Notes: a model not told the origin generated them from the sequence alone. A DNA stretch of 64,000 nt from Ilyonectria destructans (GCA_020740775.1 JAHEWK010000009.1:1178001-1242000); one strand, 5' to 3'. Positions 22,132 to 33,385 are shown, counted from the stretch's first letter. Numbers and translations: made by a program.

Positions 22132-23497
22132 ACCAACCTGAATGTAGAGCAATCATTTTCTAGATGTCTAAAATTAACTATGTGTATCATCTTACTAAAT
22201 ATCGCCCGTGGCCTGTGCTGGCATGTTTTGGTCTGTTTATTTGGGATTTTGATCTTCAGCAAGCACAAAAGTTCGTGATGGGGCATCGTCACAATGCCAT
22301 AGCAACATCTACATTTGTATTAACAAGTTTCCCATTCGCCACGAATTATCTCTTAGCTAGAAACTATACATAAACAAAGCAACACAATGTTGACGAAATA
22401 TTACCTTTGTGCGCCTGTTTTTCTGTATTAAAAGCCTTGGGATCTAAATGCTAGAATTTGCAAAAACGTGAGATCGACGTCGCATATAGCAAAGTCGTAA
22501 GACTAAACGCATGGGGTAGTGATAGGTTGGAACCCGAAATGATGTCAATTCATGGACCGTTGGTTAACCAAGTATCCTGACGGTTGAGATTGATCTGAAT
22601 ATTCGAAGGGTGTGGAGCTCGCTTAAGTCCGATGAAGATAAGGAGTTGGCCCACTTTGATGTTCTATCTAATCTCACCCAAGAGGGTGTTTGATTAGCAC
22701 GGATGGGCAACCTGCAGTCAGAAGCTGCTGCATGCACACCTGCTGAGAGCACACCGCAAGGAGATAACGATTCGTCATCTCCACTGATACAGATATTTTC
22801 ACACCCTCCCCAACCTATCTTTATCGCCAAGTGGGTTGTCGCCTCCATCATGGTGATTGACTAGAACTTGAGCCTGGGCGAAACAAATTCCATCAGTAAG
22901 TGCCAGAGACAGGCAGTATACCACACCCAAATTTATGCAGAAGACTTCTAGTGCAACGGCATCCACGACAGGCAGAACTCGCACCTCGGTGTGTAAAATA
23001 TACGTAGGTTCAAGTATTGGAACGTTTCTCGTCCTACCTTTCGCTGACACTTCAGCGCTTCGGGGCAGTACAGTTCGTACTCGGCCCCACGTACACAGTT
23101 GCACTGCAATTTTAGTGCCACAGCGGGAGTTGACATACCCCACTACCTAACCCCCAATAAATCCATCCCACACGGAACGGCCTCAAGTTGGCACTGCAAT
23201 CTTAGTGCTACAACGGGAGTTGGGACGCCTGACTCATCCTCTGCCATACAAATGACGTGTTCAGAATAAATAGAGCAAAACACCTAAACAGTAACATATT
23301 CATAAGAAAATTGTCGGGTTATCTGTGTTAATGCGGAGGTAATGGCAAACCCTAGCGACAGCTGGCCGTAGAAATCTAACCTTGGCGGGAGCGAGAAATT
23401 AATACACGTCGAACACCACGCTCTTCAATGAAGGAAGTCCTGTTTTGATTGAAACGCGTAAACATGTGATCAGTCCCAAGTTAAGATTTGCCATTCC
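22132..23497. other. 1.4-kb gap with a short direct repeat
   Basis: No gene recognised between the convergent 3' ends of URC1 and the Fur1-type UPRT gene. Contains the 90-bp-spaced repeat described separately. Confidence 0.5.
23101..23222 (+). repeat. 32-bp direct repeat, 90-bp period
   Basis: GCACTGCAATTTTAGTGCCA... at 23101-23132 recurs at 23191-23222 with three differences, all transitions (T/C, C/T, G/A). Each copy includes GCACTGCAAT-TTAGTGC, a small inverted repeat. Confidence 0.7.
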
Positions 23498-24428
23498 TCA
23501 GTCAACCGTTCCGTAAAACCGATCGCCAAAATCACCCAATCCAGGGGTGATGTGGCTGTTCCTGATTAGCTGGGTACCAAACACGAGCTGCAGAAGGTTT
23601 GCAACTTACTTGGAGGCTGTCAACTCCTCGTCCACCGCCGCCGTGACTATCCGCACTTCTGGGAAGCGGGAACCGAGCGTGTTCAACCCTTTGCGGGACG
23701 CTACCAAATTAATGAAATAAATTTGCTCCTCTGGGACGCCAGCTGCCTTGATGATGTCGACAGCCATACACGCTGAGCCGCCAGTTGCTAACATCGGCTC
23801 GAGTATGAACACGGCTACACGGTGGCGAATTTAGCATGCATTTTTCCCATGCGGGATCCATATTAGACGGGTAAAGCCTACCTTTCCTCGTTACGTTCTT
23901 TGGAAATTTTGAATAGAGATGTGCAGGGAGACACGTTGACTCATCTCGCTGGATTAAAATCTTTCCGTAACTCAAAGGCCCACTGAACCAAGGTGTTAGA
24001 ACGACTTATTATTCAGAGCAACGTAGGTACAACCCACGTGTAAGTCCTTCGTAGTGCATTTTCCATGCTAGCACCAGCGCGAAGTATGCTTACTCCACAG
24101 ACCTCTTTGGTTGCCAGAGCACCCTGGAATGTGGCCCCTGTCGGTGTTGTGACGTCTGAAGCCTCAACTGGCAGCAGGTTCAAGGCTGAAGGTAATCGTC
24201 AGAGGTCAGCTTGAAACACGGGCAGAGGGAAGTCGTACCAGCTGCCATGACCAGGGTTGACACCCTTTCGACAACATCAGCGAATTTGGTGCAATCTGTT
24301 TTCGAATTTCGCAGGATTGTCATCAGTGTCAGTAGATGGTTGTCCTGAGGCAAGACGGTCACGCGACTGGAAGTCGGTATGCCATTAACCAGACTCATTT
24401 TAGCACTTGAGGTTTCCGTTGACGCCAT
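23498..24428 (-). CDS. FUR1: Uracil phosphoribosyltransferase, Fur1-type
   Basis: Second UPRT, 235 aa from five exons (24428-24239, 24185-24038, 23982-23882, 23814-23610, 23561-23498; introns 48-67 bp). The series reads through all known Fur1 landmarks: VTVLPQDNHLLTLMTILRNS, FADVVERVSTLVM, ALNLLPVE, CGVSILRAG, GPLSYGKILIQRDES, the PRPP loop EPMLATGGSA, FPEVRIVTAAVDEEL and the terminal HITPGLGDFGDRFYGT. The second donor is the less usual AC/GTGGGT; it was taken because it alone keeps the GPLSYGK frame. The exon 'ALRRTYT' before it replaces a more usual cysteine-rich segment, so that part may be imperfect. Divergent from the PRPP synthetase gene, which makes its co-substrate. It could serve salvage, or be the true URC6. 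Confidence 0.85.
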
Positions 24429-25338
24429 CTCTTCTTCCCAGTTTCTTCTGAAGAAGGTCCACTGGAGATATCCCGGTTGAAAGATGATGGTAATGTTTTG
24501 TCTGAGAACATAACTGAGTACAAATCCCCGCACTAGGCTACTTCATAGCTCTTATCGCCACCACCGTCATTCTCGATGAGGTTCGTTGATTTGGTGGCGT
24601 GTGGGTCCGATAAGCCCGCCTCCCTCTTCTTCATTATCAACGTACGTCTGACCCCTTCGCGATAAGCACTAAATGTGGGGAGTTACATTGGACACTCATA
24701 TCTTGGCGATTGATAAGGTTGTGCTATCGTGTATCTATGGCCACTCCTTCCAATCAACCTGGACAGATGCGTCGAAATCTGGGTGTTGACATCTTGATGT
24801 TCCCGGACGTGGGTGGTTTCTGGGGCTTGACTGGTGATAAGCAAAGTTGTAGCTATGTATTTGTTTTTGAGGCGTAATCTCCGGGGCGTGAAAAGAAAGC
24901 CCAAATGAGACGAATTAGGAAGGATGAATAGTACCTGATGCATGGTTGAGTCAAATAAAAAAGTGCTTGTACTTATTTTTATTTTTATTTTTATTTAGCT
25001 TTACTCATTCATAAAGCCATGTATGATTTTCAAATAATAGAGAAAAACAGTTAGTACTACATCCAGCACCCGAAGATACAGTAGCTGAACAAGAAAGCTT
25101 GTCGCGCGCTGGTTTTTACCTTGAGCTATAGTTCAACCCTTCTGACTTCAACCTTACTGTCTGCAATCAACAACCTTGCTGTCTGCAGGTACCACCTCGA
25201 GACAATAACCTTATTCAGAGCAATAAGGTTCAACAGAGACTGACGTCTCCCATCGTCGAGAGGCCAACTTCCCTCCCAACAATCATCCAATCTTTTGCGC
25301 TTGTACTTACTCGCGCAATAATTGAGATCGGATCAATC
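24429..25338. promoter_or_regulatory. Shared promoter of UPRT and PRPP synthetase genes
   Basis: 910 bp between divergent starts. Holds a TATTTT-type microsatellite at about 24973-24999 and a repeated TCAACCTT.CTGTCTGCA phrase near 25147-25190. No coding potential. Confidence 0.5.
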
Positions 25339-26738
25339 ATGACGAATACTGGCATTCGTTTCCTGGCGGGTGAGATATAGCCCTGAGCCTGCTCTTTCTT
25401 ACGGCTTGTAACTTACCATTTTCATCACAGGAAGCAGCCACCCGGTGCTTGCAAAGCTCGTGGGCGATAGGTTAGCTGCTTTGAGCATTTCTTACTTGCC
25501 TATGCTTGACCCGCTCATGTCAATAAGCAAGACTGACGAGTAAATCCCATATAGTATCGGGTATGCAACTGGATCCAAGGGCCTCTTGAGTTCAAAATTC
25601 TCCAATGGCGAGACTCTAGTTACCATTGGTGAATCAGTTCGAGATGTGGATGTTTTCATCCTACAAACAGCCTCGGAGTCTGTCAATGATGCGTTGATGG
25701 AACTGCTGATTGCAATTAGCGCTTGTAAGATGGCTTCCGCCAGGCGCATAACTGCAGTCTTGCCATGCTTTCCTTACGCCCGGCAAGACAGAAAAGACCG
25801 AAGCAGGGCCCCAATTACGGCCAAACTAGTGGCCAACATGTTGGAGGTCGCTGGGTGCAATCACGTAATAGTAAGCAAATGGCCGACTATTAATTTCATG
25901 AATTTGTTCATTGAGCTCTTACTATATCCTCCCGCTAGACAATGGATTTGCATGCCTCCCAGATTCAAGGCTTCTTCAACATCCCAGTTGATAAGTACGC
26001 TCACAGAGTAACCATTTCACTCATACAGGAATAAAACCAGCTGACTTGCCCCCCACGCAGTGTTAGCTTGCTTTGCTCTACTCTCAGTACCCTACTAAAC
26101 AACACTAGCTCTATGCGGAAAAAGTCATGATTGAGTATATCAAGCGCCAGTACGTGGTGGCGGATTTGGTGATAGTTTCTCCAGACGCCGGTGGTGCGAA
26201 GCGGTAAGCATCACGCCACTGGAATCACCTTCGGGGAACTTTGGATCTCACTTCACCTAGAGCCGCTTCTATAGCGGAAAAACTAGGCGTCGACCTCGCA
26301 ATTATCCACAAGGAACGCAAAATTGCAAACCAGGTCAGCCGCATGATACTAGTCGGCAACGTTGCAGGAAAAACGGCTGTGGTCGTAGACGATATTGCAG
26401 ATACCTGCGGCACTCTTTCAATGGCTGCAAGCGTGCTGAAAGGATCAGGTGCCGAACGGAGCATTGCAATTGTCACGCATGGATTCCTAAGCGGTCCGTC
26501 TGTGGCAGTCATCGAGAGCAGCGATCTGGAGTGCTTGGTGGTTTGCAATACTTTACCTCTTCCGGAACATGCTCGCTCTTGTTCGAAAATTTCTCAACTG
26601 GACGTGAGCTATCCCATTGCCGAGGCGATTCGCAGGACACACAATGGAGAATCGTAAGTCGAATTTCTCTTTGATGGCTAAAACACAACAGCTCTCCAGC
26701 TAACATGCCTGACTAGGATATCTATTCTATTCTCATGA
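25339..26738 (+). CDS. Ribose-phosphate pyrophosphokinase (PRPP synthetase)
   Basis: Makes PRPP from ribose 5-phosphate and ATP, the co-substrate of both UPRTs. Seven predicted exons: 25339-25369, 25431-25470, 25555-25870, 25939-26007, 26109-26203, 26261-26653, 26717-26738; 321 aa, the usual fungal length. Motifs: FANGE-like [50 protein letters not shown], the PRPP loop [12 protein letters not shown] and the end [11 protein letters not shown]. At exon 4/5 the expected donor (GAT AA/GTACGC, giving the conserved VDNLYAE) leaves the frame one base off. The in-frame model uses the next GT (AGA/GTAACC) and inserts KYAHR there. The gene may be slightly damaged or this copy divergent. The C-terminus stops four or so residues short of the usual FSHVPL. 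Confidence 0.78.
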
Positions 26739-26886
26739 TGCACTAAGGGTGTATACTTGGTTTCTCTGGGTGAATCCAATATACGTGGCGGAATAACGAT
26801 GGCCTGTTAAACTGGGAGCTCCCCTCCCCTCTTCCAATAAAAGTCCTTGCTTCAAACGTACTGTCAATCCTGACTGCTACACCCTA

Positions 26887-28599
26887 TCAAACTTCTTCAC
26901 AGTCAATCCTTATGCGCCCTTTTCCACGACTCACACAACTCAACATGGTGGTTTCCTTCTGTTCTTGGTCGAGTGCAACGCCATTGTGAACAATTTCTCC
27001 TCCACAATGGTCCACCATACATGTGCCACAATTTCCTACGAGGCACGAAGACTCAACATCAAAACCTGCCTCAACCAAAACATCCAAGAGTGACTTGTCC
27101 TGGGGCACTGGCAGGATTCTACCAGTACGCTTAATCTCAACATCAAATGGCTCACCCTTGCCCACCAAAACCCCGCCGAAGGATTCGTAGTGGGTACGAG
27201 AGCACGGATATCCGAACTTTGTGGTCAAATTGCGGCATGCGTCAAGTAGGGAAGATGGGCCGCAGACGTAAACTTTGGTGTCGAATACCATCTCCTTGCT
27301 TGGTCCGGGAATGATGGAACTAGCATCAAGCCTTCGTCCCTCATCTTTCGCATAGATAGTCGTGCGGTCAAGAGGAAGGCTACCAAGATAACATGCATCG
27401 CGTCGGCTCCGCACAGCGTAGTGCACCTCGAACTGAACCGTCGAGCTCATTAGCGCCCTGATCTCAGCAAGGAAAGCAGTAATACCGATGCCACCGATGA
27501 CAAAGATATGCTTCCTGATATCCCCGGTTTCGATACAATCCTGCGCCGCTACCGCTTGCTTGCCCTTTGCAACCTGGATGATATCCCCAACCATGGGATT
27601 GTTGTGCAAGTAACGCGATCCGCCTCGCGAGTTGCCGTCCAGAGCTACGCCAAGTTCAAACTTCTCAAAGGTGCCAGTCACAACTGAATATGCCCTTGAA
27701 TAGCAAGAACCAGGGCCAAACTTTAAGCGGACGTGTGCAAAAGATGAGAACTTCATGTCTGCAGACTCCATGCTGCCATCCGCATCGACAAACACAAATC
27801 TTTTGACCCTGGATGTCAAAGATGTCGTTTCCACAAGTTTGAACGACCGCCAGGCTGTCGGTACCACGTCCCCGACTAGTCGACCTTGCATATCCTCAAC
27901 GCCCTGTATCAGTCGAGTGCCGAACAAACTGAGCAGCTCTGCTGCCAGTGCAGGGAGGTGGCTTAGCTCAGCCAATGCCTCAGCATTGCCCGGGTCATGA
28001 TAGAGGAAATTTTGAACTCGCGAAAGAGACCAAGTAGGGTTGATGCGCTCAACAAGCTCGATTTGGTCGCCCTCTGCCATATAGCCCGGTTGTAGAACGC
28101 GATAATACCACCCCGTTCGGCCAGAGTCCTGACAAGACCCAGATGTCTTCTTGTACTCGAATCGATGGTTTAGCTTATAGCAAGGCTGTCGAGGTTGCGA
28201 AACTTGGACGAGGACATGTTTTCCCAAGCGATATATATCTCCTACACAGACATTTCCTTCATGCATGTATGCTGTAGAGATATTCTCGCCAAAGCCCCCA
28301 ACTTTAAAAAGATGCTCACGGCCGGGGGCTTCATCATTCCAGGTTTGGTAGTGGCTGGAACAATATTGGTGGATCGCTTTGTCAACTCCGCCGTGGAATT
28401 CATAGCATTGCTCATCTCCGACAAGTCCGAGGTCTGTAATTTGAACTAGCCCTTGCTGCGGTTGTTTGTTAATCGCCGTCCGGATTCTAGCAGGGCCAAC
28501 TGTCTTGGCCGTCCCTAATCGAAGGCTCATGACGGCGTCATTGGGAGGTAGTGGAGCAACGTTGACTTCCGTGTTTGTTTGGGGACCGGATGATGCCAT
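26887..28599 (-). CDS. MOSC domain fused to FAD/NAD reductase and 2Fe-2S ferredoxin
   Basis: Single exon, 570 aa, starting at the first ATG (28599). Residues about 25-215: MOSC domain of the YiiM type with VSQPRQPCYKLNHRF, whose Cys is the expected molybdenum ligand, plus the 3-alpha linker (NPTWSLSRVQNFLYHD). About 245-460: phthalate-dioxygenase-reductase-like flavin and nucleotide domains (CYSRAYSV for FAD, FVIGGIGITAFLAEI for NAD(P)H, VYVCGPSSLLDAC). Last 85 residues: plant-type 2Fe-2S cluster CLVGNCGTC plus a distal Cys in TMLSCVSRG. Bacterial YiiM reduces N-hydroxylated bases and needs a separate electron donor; this protein carries the whole chain. Lying beside PRPP synthetase and UPRT it may clear N-hydroxylated nucleobases (inference). 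Convergent with the PRPP synthetase gene. Confidence 0.88.
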   Translation of the reverse strand: MASSGPQTNTEVNVAPLPPNDAVMSLRLGTAKTVGPARIRTAINKQPQQGLVQITDLGLVGDEQCYEFHGGVDKAIHQYCSSHYQTWNDEAPGREHLFKVGGFGENISTAYMHEGNVCVGDIYRLGKHVLVQVSQPRQPCYKLNHRFEYKKTSGSCQDSGRTGWYYRVLQPGYMAEGDQIELVERINPTWSLSRVQNFLYHDPGNAEALAELSHLPALAAELLSLFGTRLIQGVEDMQGRLVGDVVPTAWRSFKLVETTSLTSRVKRFVFVDADGSMESADMKFSSFAHVRLKFGPGSCYSRAYSVVTGTFEKFELGVALDGNSRGGSRYLHNNPMVGDIIQVAKGKQAVAAQDCIETGDIRKHIFVIGGIGITAFLAEIRALMSSTVQFEVHYAVRSRRDACYLGSLPLDRTTIYAKDEGRRLDASSIIPGPSKEMVFDTKVYVCGPSSLLDACRNLTTKFGYPCSRTHYESFGGVLVGKGEPFDVEIKRTGRILPVPQDKSLLDVLVEAGFDVESSCLVGNCGTCMVDHCGGEIVHNGVALDQEQKETTMLSCVSRGKGRIRIDCEEV

Positions 28600-31500
28600 T
28601 TTCGATTTCCTAGCGAGTGAGGCGCGGTTGCTTGAGACCTGCAACTTGTGTGACGGCTTGCTAACGTGTAACACTGGTAGGGTTAATAGACGCCCAGAGG
28701 AGGGAAATATTAGGCCATAAATGGGAACAAAATGGAGCAGTCCGTAAGATAGTTCGCTCTTGAAATGTTTTGATAGAATGGAATCAAGAGAAAATCATAG
28801 AGAACTCGTTCGTAATTTATCGATGAGTTGGCGGGAAGATGATATTTGTAGATGGTGGTGGGGTCTGCCTTTGTTCACTATGTAAGCTTATCACCTCCTG
28901 TCAACATTTATTCCCGGGGTCAACAATTATCCGGGTTCGGTACTCTGAATAGAGACGTCATAAACAGTACTACATAGACGGTCTGCAGGGAATGTAGTAT
29001 GCGGGATTGTTTTTAAACATGAGAACTGCTCTAATACTCAGAGTAAGAGGAAAGAACTCAATTGAAAATTTTGACCTGTCCCGAGACTTTCTTTGCGCGG
29101 AAACCTGTATTGCTATTGTATTGGCTTTTGTTAAATCGGTCCCTCGGCGGGGCAAGCCGGACAACCAAACAAGGCGAGAGAAAAAAACACAGCTACCCTA
29201 GACCTTCAAGTTTGATAACCCCGAACAAGTGCCCAGAATCCTAAGCAAAGGAGATTATTAAGCGAAGTGGTACATAGGAAACTGTTAGAAAATCGGATAT
29301 TGTGTGCTCTCTAGATACATGGTCTTAGGGGCTGTACGCTGGCCCTACCATTTGGGCTTGGGATAAAGGAGTGAAAGAAGGAATCTGCGTACCTTATTGA
29401 GACGGGTTGCTTTCTCAGCTTCTTCTACTAATTTGCACATGTGTTTCGGCATCGCGAGAACCCGACTTTATTGGAAATGGGTTCCCACAATAGAAAGCCG
29501 AATGGAGTAAAGAGTTGTTCGGCGGAGCCAAGGATTGCGTAGGGCGATTAGCTAGTGAATTCTCACTTCCCTGCCTTGAAGCGAGAAAGAGTGCACAGAA
29601 TGGCCAGATGGTCAAGGAGCAAGTGGGAATAGGGTTACAACCTGCTAGACAGAATTGTTGTGCTTAGTTGTTGCTAGGGGCTGCAATTAGAGATGTCGTA
29701 CTAAGTAATGCACGTCACGCCTAAAGATAGCAGGATAAAGCTATAGGTAACCAATATGTTGATTAGGTGAGTGTGTCGACTAATCTAAGGTCCTATGGCT
29801 GACGTGTATAAGTGTGCTTGATAAAGGATCAATACGGTGTTGGTCCGAATCAGTGTTGATTCGGGCCTTGACGATGCTGATATATTGGATTATACCTAAT
29901 CCGAGAAGTGAAGGAGAGGGCCATGGCTAACCGACGCTTTAATCGGGTCGTGACATGACAGACAGTTTGATGTAAATTGGTGCCATTGGAAGCTCCATTC
30001 CGAGTTCCAGTCTAAACGAGAAAGTCTCCAAACAGAAATAACTTCCAGTGGCCAAACCTGTATGTAGCTCATATGACTCTCAACTAGAGTCACACGACGC
30101 GCATTTGGTGTGAGTGCACTCCGGGCAAACTTGAGTGGCCATGATTGAGCCGCGAGTGCATTTGCACTGCTGAACTATTAGCCATCAAATGAATTGGATG
30201 TTAGGGGACGCATGGATATACGGGGTGACTGACACATGTCCACGACATTGCCGTAACAATCTGAGTCTGGATGTGTTAGTATGGGCCTCACCACTAAGGA
30301 ATCAATGTACGCACAGGCGGAACTTTCAAGTCGGAGAGCAACGCAGCGTGAAAAAGACTTCGACCGAGAACACTATGGCCGGGCAGAGCTTGGGGAAAGA
30401 AGTACAGGTTGGAAGAGTCCATGATTCAAAAGAATTGAAGAGAGCAAGAATTGATTTGGATGTGTATATTTGAAGTAAAGAACGTGTAAAAAACGTCAAC
30501 AGCTGCTCACATTATAACCTTCTCAAATTACCAGTCATTCTTGGAAGCTATGGATACCCATAGAGCAGAAAACAGGCCTCCCATCCACCGCCGTGGTCTA
30601 CCGTTAGATCAAAGACAAACATGGGGTGTGTTTTCGTTACATCAAAGGCATTCTGGCCCACTTCCTCGAGGCCGTCCCTGCGTTCGAGGGCACTAGTAAT
30701 GAGGAGCTGTTTGCCTGGGTAACATTATGTTATAGCTAGAATAGGATGCGGTTAGACCATTTGCAATAGCAAGGGGGACACCGTACGTTGGTAAGCTGTC
30801 ACAAACTCGGAGGTATGGGCTACTATGGGGAAATGACGCTGGGGTCAGGCATTGCAAGGTGCTATCGCTATTAGAGCGATTCGGACTTTGGACGTTGGCG
30901 GTGACCTTCGGTTAGCGTTCCCATGTAGGCTTCAGTTCTGCTTTAAATTAAGGAACAAACTTCTACTTGCTTCAGAAAAGAACCATGCACTACATGGGGT
31001 AAGCTTCTATTCCAACCAGAGACAAGAAGCGAGCGAATGCACGAGAGAACAAACTGGCAAGGGCACAGGTACACCAGTCTCTGGGTGTCTTCAGGGATTC
31101 GTATCCTCCCTCGCCGTCTGGGCGCTCGGAGTCTGCTCTCTCTGCTTCGTATAATACAAGCTAAAATCGGCATGTTTTCTCCGGCTAACCTGACAAGCTA
31201 ACAACGTCTCTTATCCCTTCGCCCTTCGTCAGCGTCAGAAGTTGCGGACGCGTCAAGATTGATAACAAGTTAATGGCTATTAGTTAATGCATATTAAAAA
31301 GAATATCGAACAATGGCCGCAACCTTGTTATTAGAGATGCTGCGTATTTTTGATGCGCCTGTTTCTTAATGTCCCTCTCTGTTCAAGACTTGGATGCCGA
31401 TTGAGTGGTCGAGGGAAGAGACAACCTTTCTGGGCGAGCGGGGGCTGCTCCGCCTTCTAACCAACAGGTAGTCACATGGGCGCAGCTGACAGTCCTCGCG

Positions 31501-32007
31501 TAGACTCCGACAAACATTGGCACTGCGCCGCAGTGTTGCATGAGAATGTGATGTTTGCTGATGACATATCTGCCCGACTAAAGAGGGGCGAGAAGGCTGT
31601 GACCCTCGCCGAGTCTTTTGCTGCCTCACATTTTGGGTGGAAACGCAAATTTGACATACAGACCTCATCAGTGCGCAGATGTCCTAGCGTTGCTCTCATT
31701 CTCTTCCTTGGCGAGCCCGAGGCGGTATCTTGCTCTTTAGCGTTCTCTGTGTTGGTCACTATGCTAGGTACTCCGACTCGACGGCACCTAGGGCAATAAG
31801 ATGCTGAGGATCCGTCATACACAGCCGCAAGGCGTACAAATATGACATGCACAAACTAATCCCCGTCCCCTTGACATTGATCTAGACCAAGATCATGAGA
31901 TGTTTGCGTTGCTTGCGTAGTGGGGCGGTGATGGGTCAGACTGGGGCAGGGGGATCAGCTTGAGCTAAGAGAACAAGGCCCAGGGATCTAGCATGCTCGC
32001 CTGAGAC
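28600..32007. other. 3.4-kb gene desert
   Basis: 5' flank of the MOSC gene followed by sequence without any open frame that resembles a protein. An ACGGCTTGC word lies 54 bp before the MOSC ATG. Longer frames (for example near 31470-31850) have no recognisable content and overlap on both strands. Confidence 0.5.
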
Positions 32008-32680
32008 CAGGGTTGCAAATTAGTTACTAATCGTTTAACTACTAGTTACTAATTAGTAACTAGCCCCACTTTTTTAGTTACTAATACTAACTACAACTTT
32101 TTAACTAACTAACTAATTAACTACTAGTTAAATTTTTTTAAAAAATACTAACTACTCTAACTAATTAGAAAAAAAATACTAACTAATTACTAACTACAGT
32201 TTCTTTTAAGAAATACTAACTACAACTAACTAATTTCTATTTTTAGAATTTTTATCTACCCTATAGTAAAATAAAATTAAATATATAAATATTTTAAATA
32301 TTATAATTAGCTTCTTAAAATATATAGCTATATAAATAAATAGAAAAAAACTTATATTTATTTAAATAGAGTCTTTTAAATAGAATTAGTTAATATTTAA
32401 CTAATATACTAACTAAAAACTAGTAGTTAATTTTCTAAAAAATAGTAACTAATCCTTTTTTTCTTAAAAAAATACTAACTAATTAACTAATTGTATTTTT
32501 TGAAAAGAACTAACTAAAACTAGTAGTTAATCTTTTTTAAAGAAAATACTAACTAAAAAAATTAACTAAAAAATTAACTAATTAGGAAAAATATTTCTCC
32601 GGGAAATACTAACTAATTAACTGAAAACTAGTAGTTACTAATTTCCTAGTTAAAAACTAGTAGTTTTTTTTGCAACCCTG
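32008..32680. mobile_element. Non-autonomous hAT-like MITE with intact ends and 8-bp target duplication
   Basis: 673 bp, no coding capacity, very AT-rich. It begins CAGGGTTGCAAA and ends TTTGCAACCCTG, a perfect 12-bp terminal inverted repeat of the hAT type. It is flanked on both sides by the same 8 bp CCTGAGAC (32000-32007 and 32681-32688), the duplication length made by hAT transposases. The inside is packed with ACTAGTAGTTA / TAACTACTAGT and AACTAATTAG words in both orientations, which look like subterminal transposase sites. The exact duplication suggests a recent insertion. The driving transposase is not in the window. Confidence 0.92.
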
Positions 32681-32688
32681 CCTGAGAC

Positions 32689-33385
32689 GTAGTGGAGCAA
32701 TGAAGCAAACAAGAAAATGCGGGATGATAAGAGTACCTGATTTTCCTTCTCATCCTACACTCTTTCATGACCAATATCACCCCCTTCCTCATCGCTTTCT
32801 CCGACTCCTTTACAATCGACTGTCATCGAGTTACCAATTTTTATTGTCACCAAACAACGTACTTCAGTGTTTAGGCTACCCCATCCCTGCCCACCTCCCT
32901 TCAGTTATGAACCCGGTTTATTCCCAGATGCCCACTCTGTCATTTCACAGCCCCCCGAGCTCTTCTTCATCGTTCACGTTGACATTTACGCGACCGAAGA
33001 TTAATTGTCAAAATGGTTTTAAGTGGAGCTTGGGCATCATTACAGTAAGGCGCGTTTGGTGAAGTGTACAGATTGAGGCAAAGCAACAATTTTGAGGCCC
33101 TCCGGGCAGTTTCAATTCCAATGACGCACAATCCTCCCTTGCGATCAAGCGTCAACATTGAGGCCCTGGGATTTGAGCACTGACGTGGCCACCATCAACT
33201 GGCTGCCTCGTTTCACTCACTATGTCCCCGAGATTCCGAGAATGGAACCCAGCAATGCGTTGTGCCGCAAACGGGGCTGAGCTGCGTCTTAATGGCCATA
33301 AATGTCGCTGCCAGGCTGTGAAATAATCGATTTGCAAACTCTCATTGTCCGATTCTACTCATCACTATCAAGTCAACTGCCCTAG
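32689..33385. other. Intergenic between MITE and next gene
   Basis: 697 bp. Promoter side of the downstream gene. Pyrimidine-rich stretch at about 32740-32990. No gene seen. Confidence 0.45.

Noticed and set aside
31366..31852. Overlapping frames on both strands in the gene desert
   Set aside because: Same interval is open in several frames, no domain motif, no introns or start context.
32670..33062. 130-codon plus-strand frame after the MITE
   Set aside because: Begins inside the element end and has random, Ser/Pro/His-rich composition.
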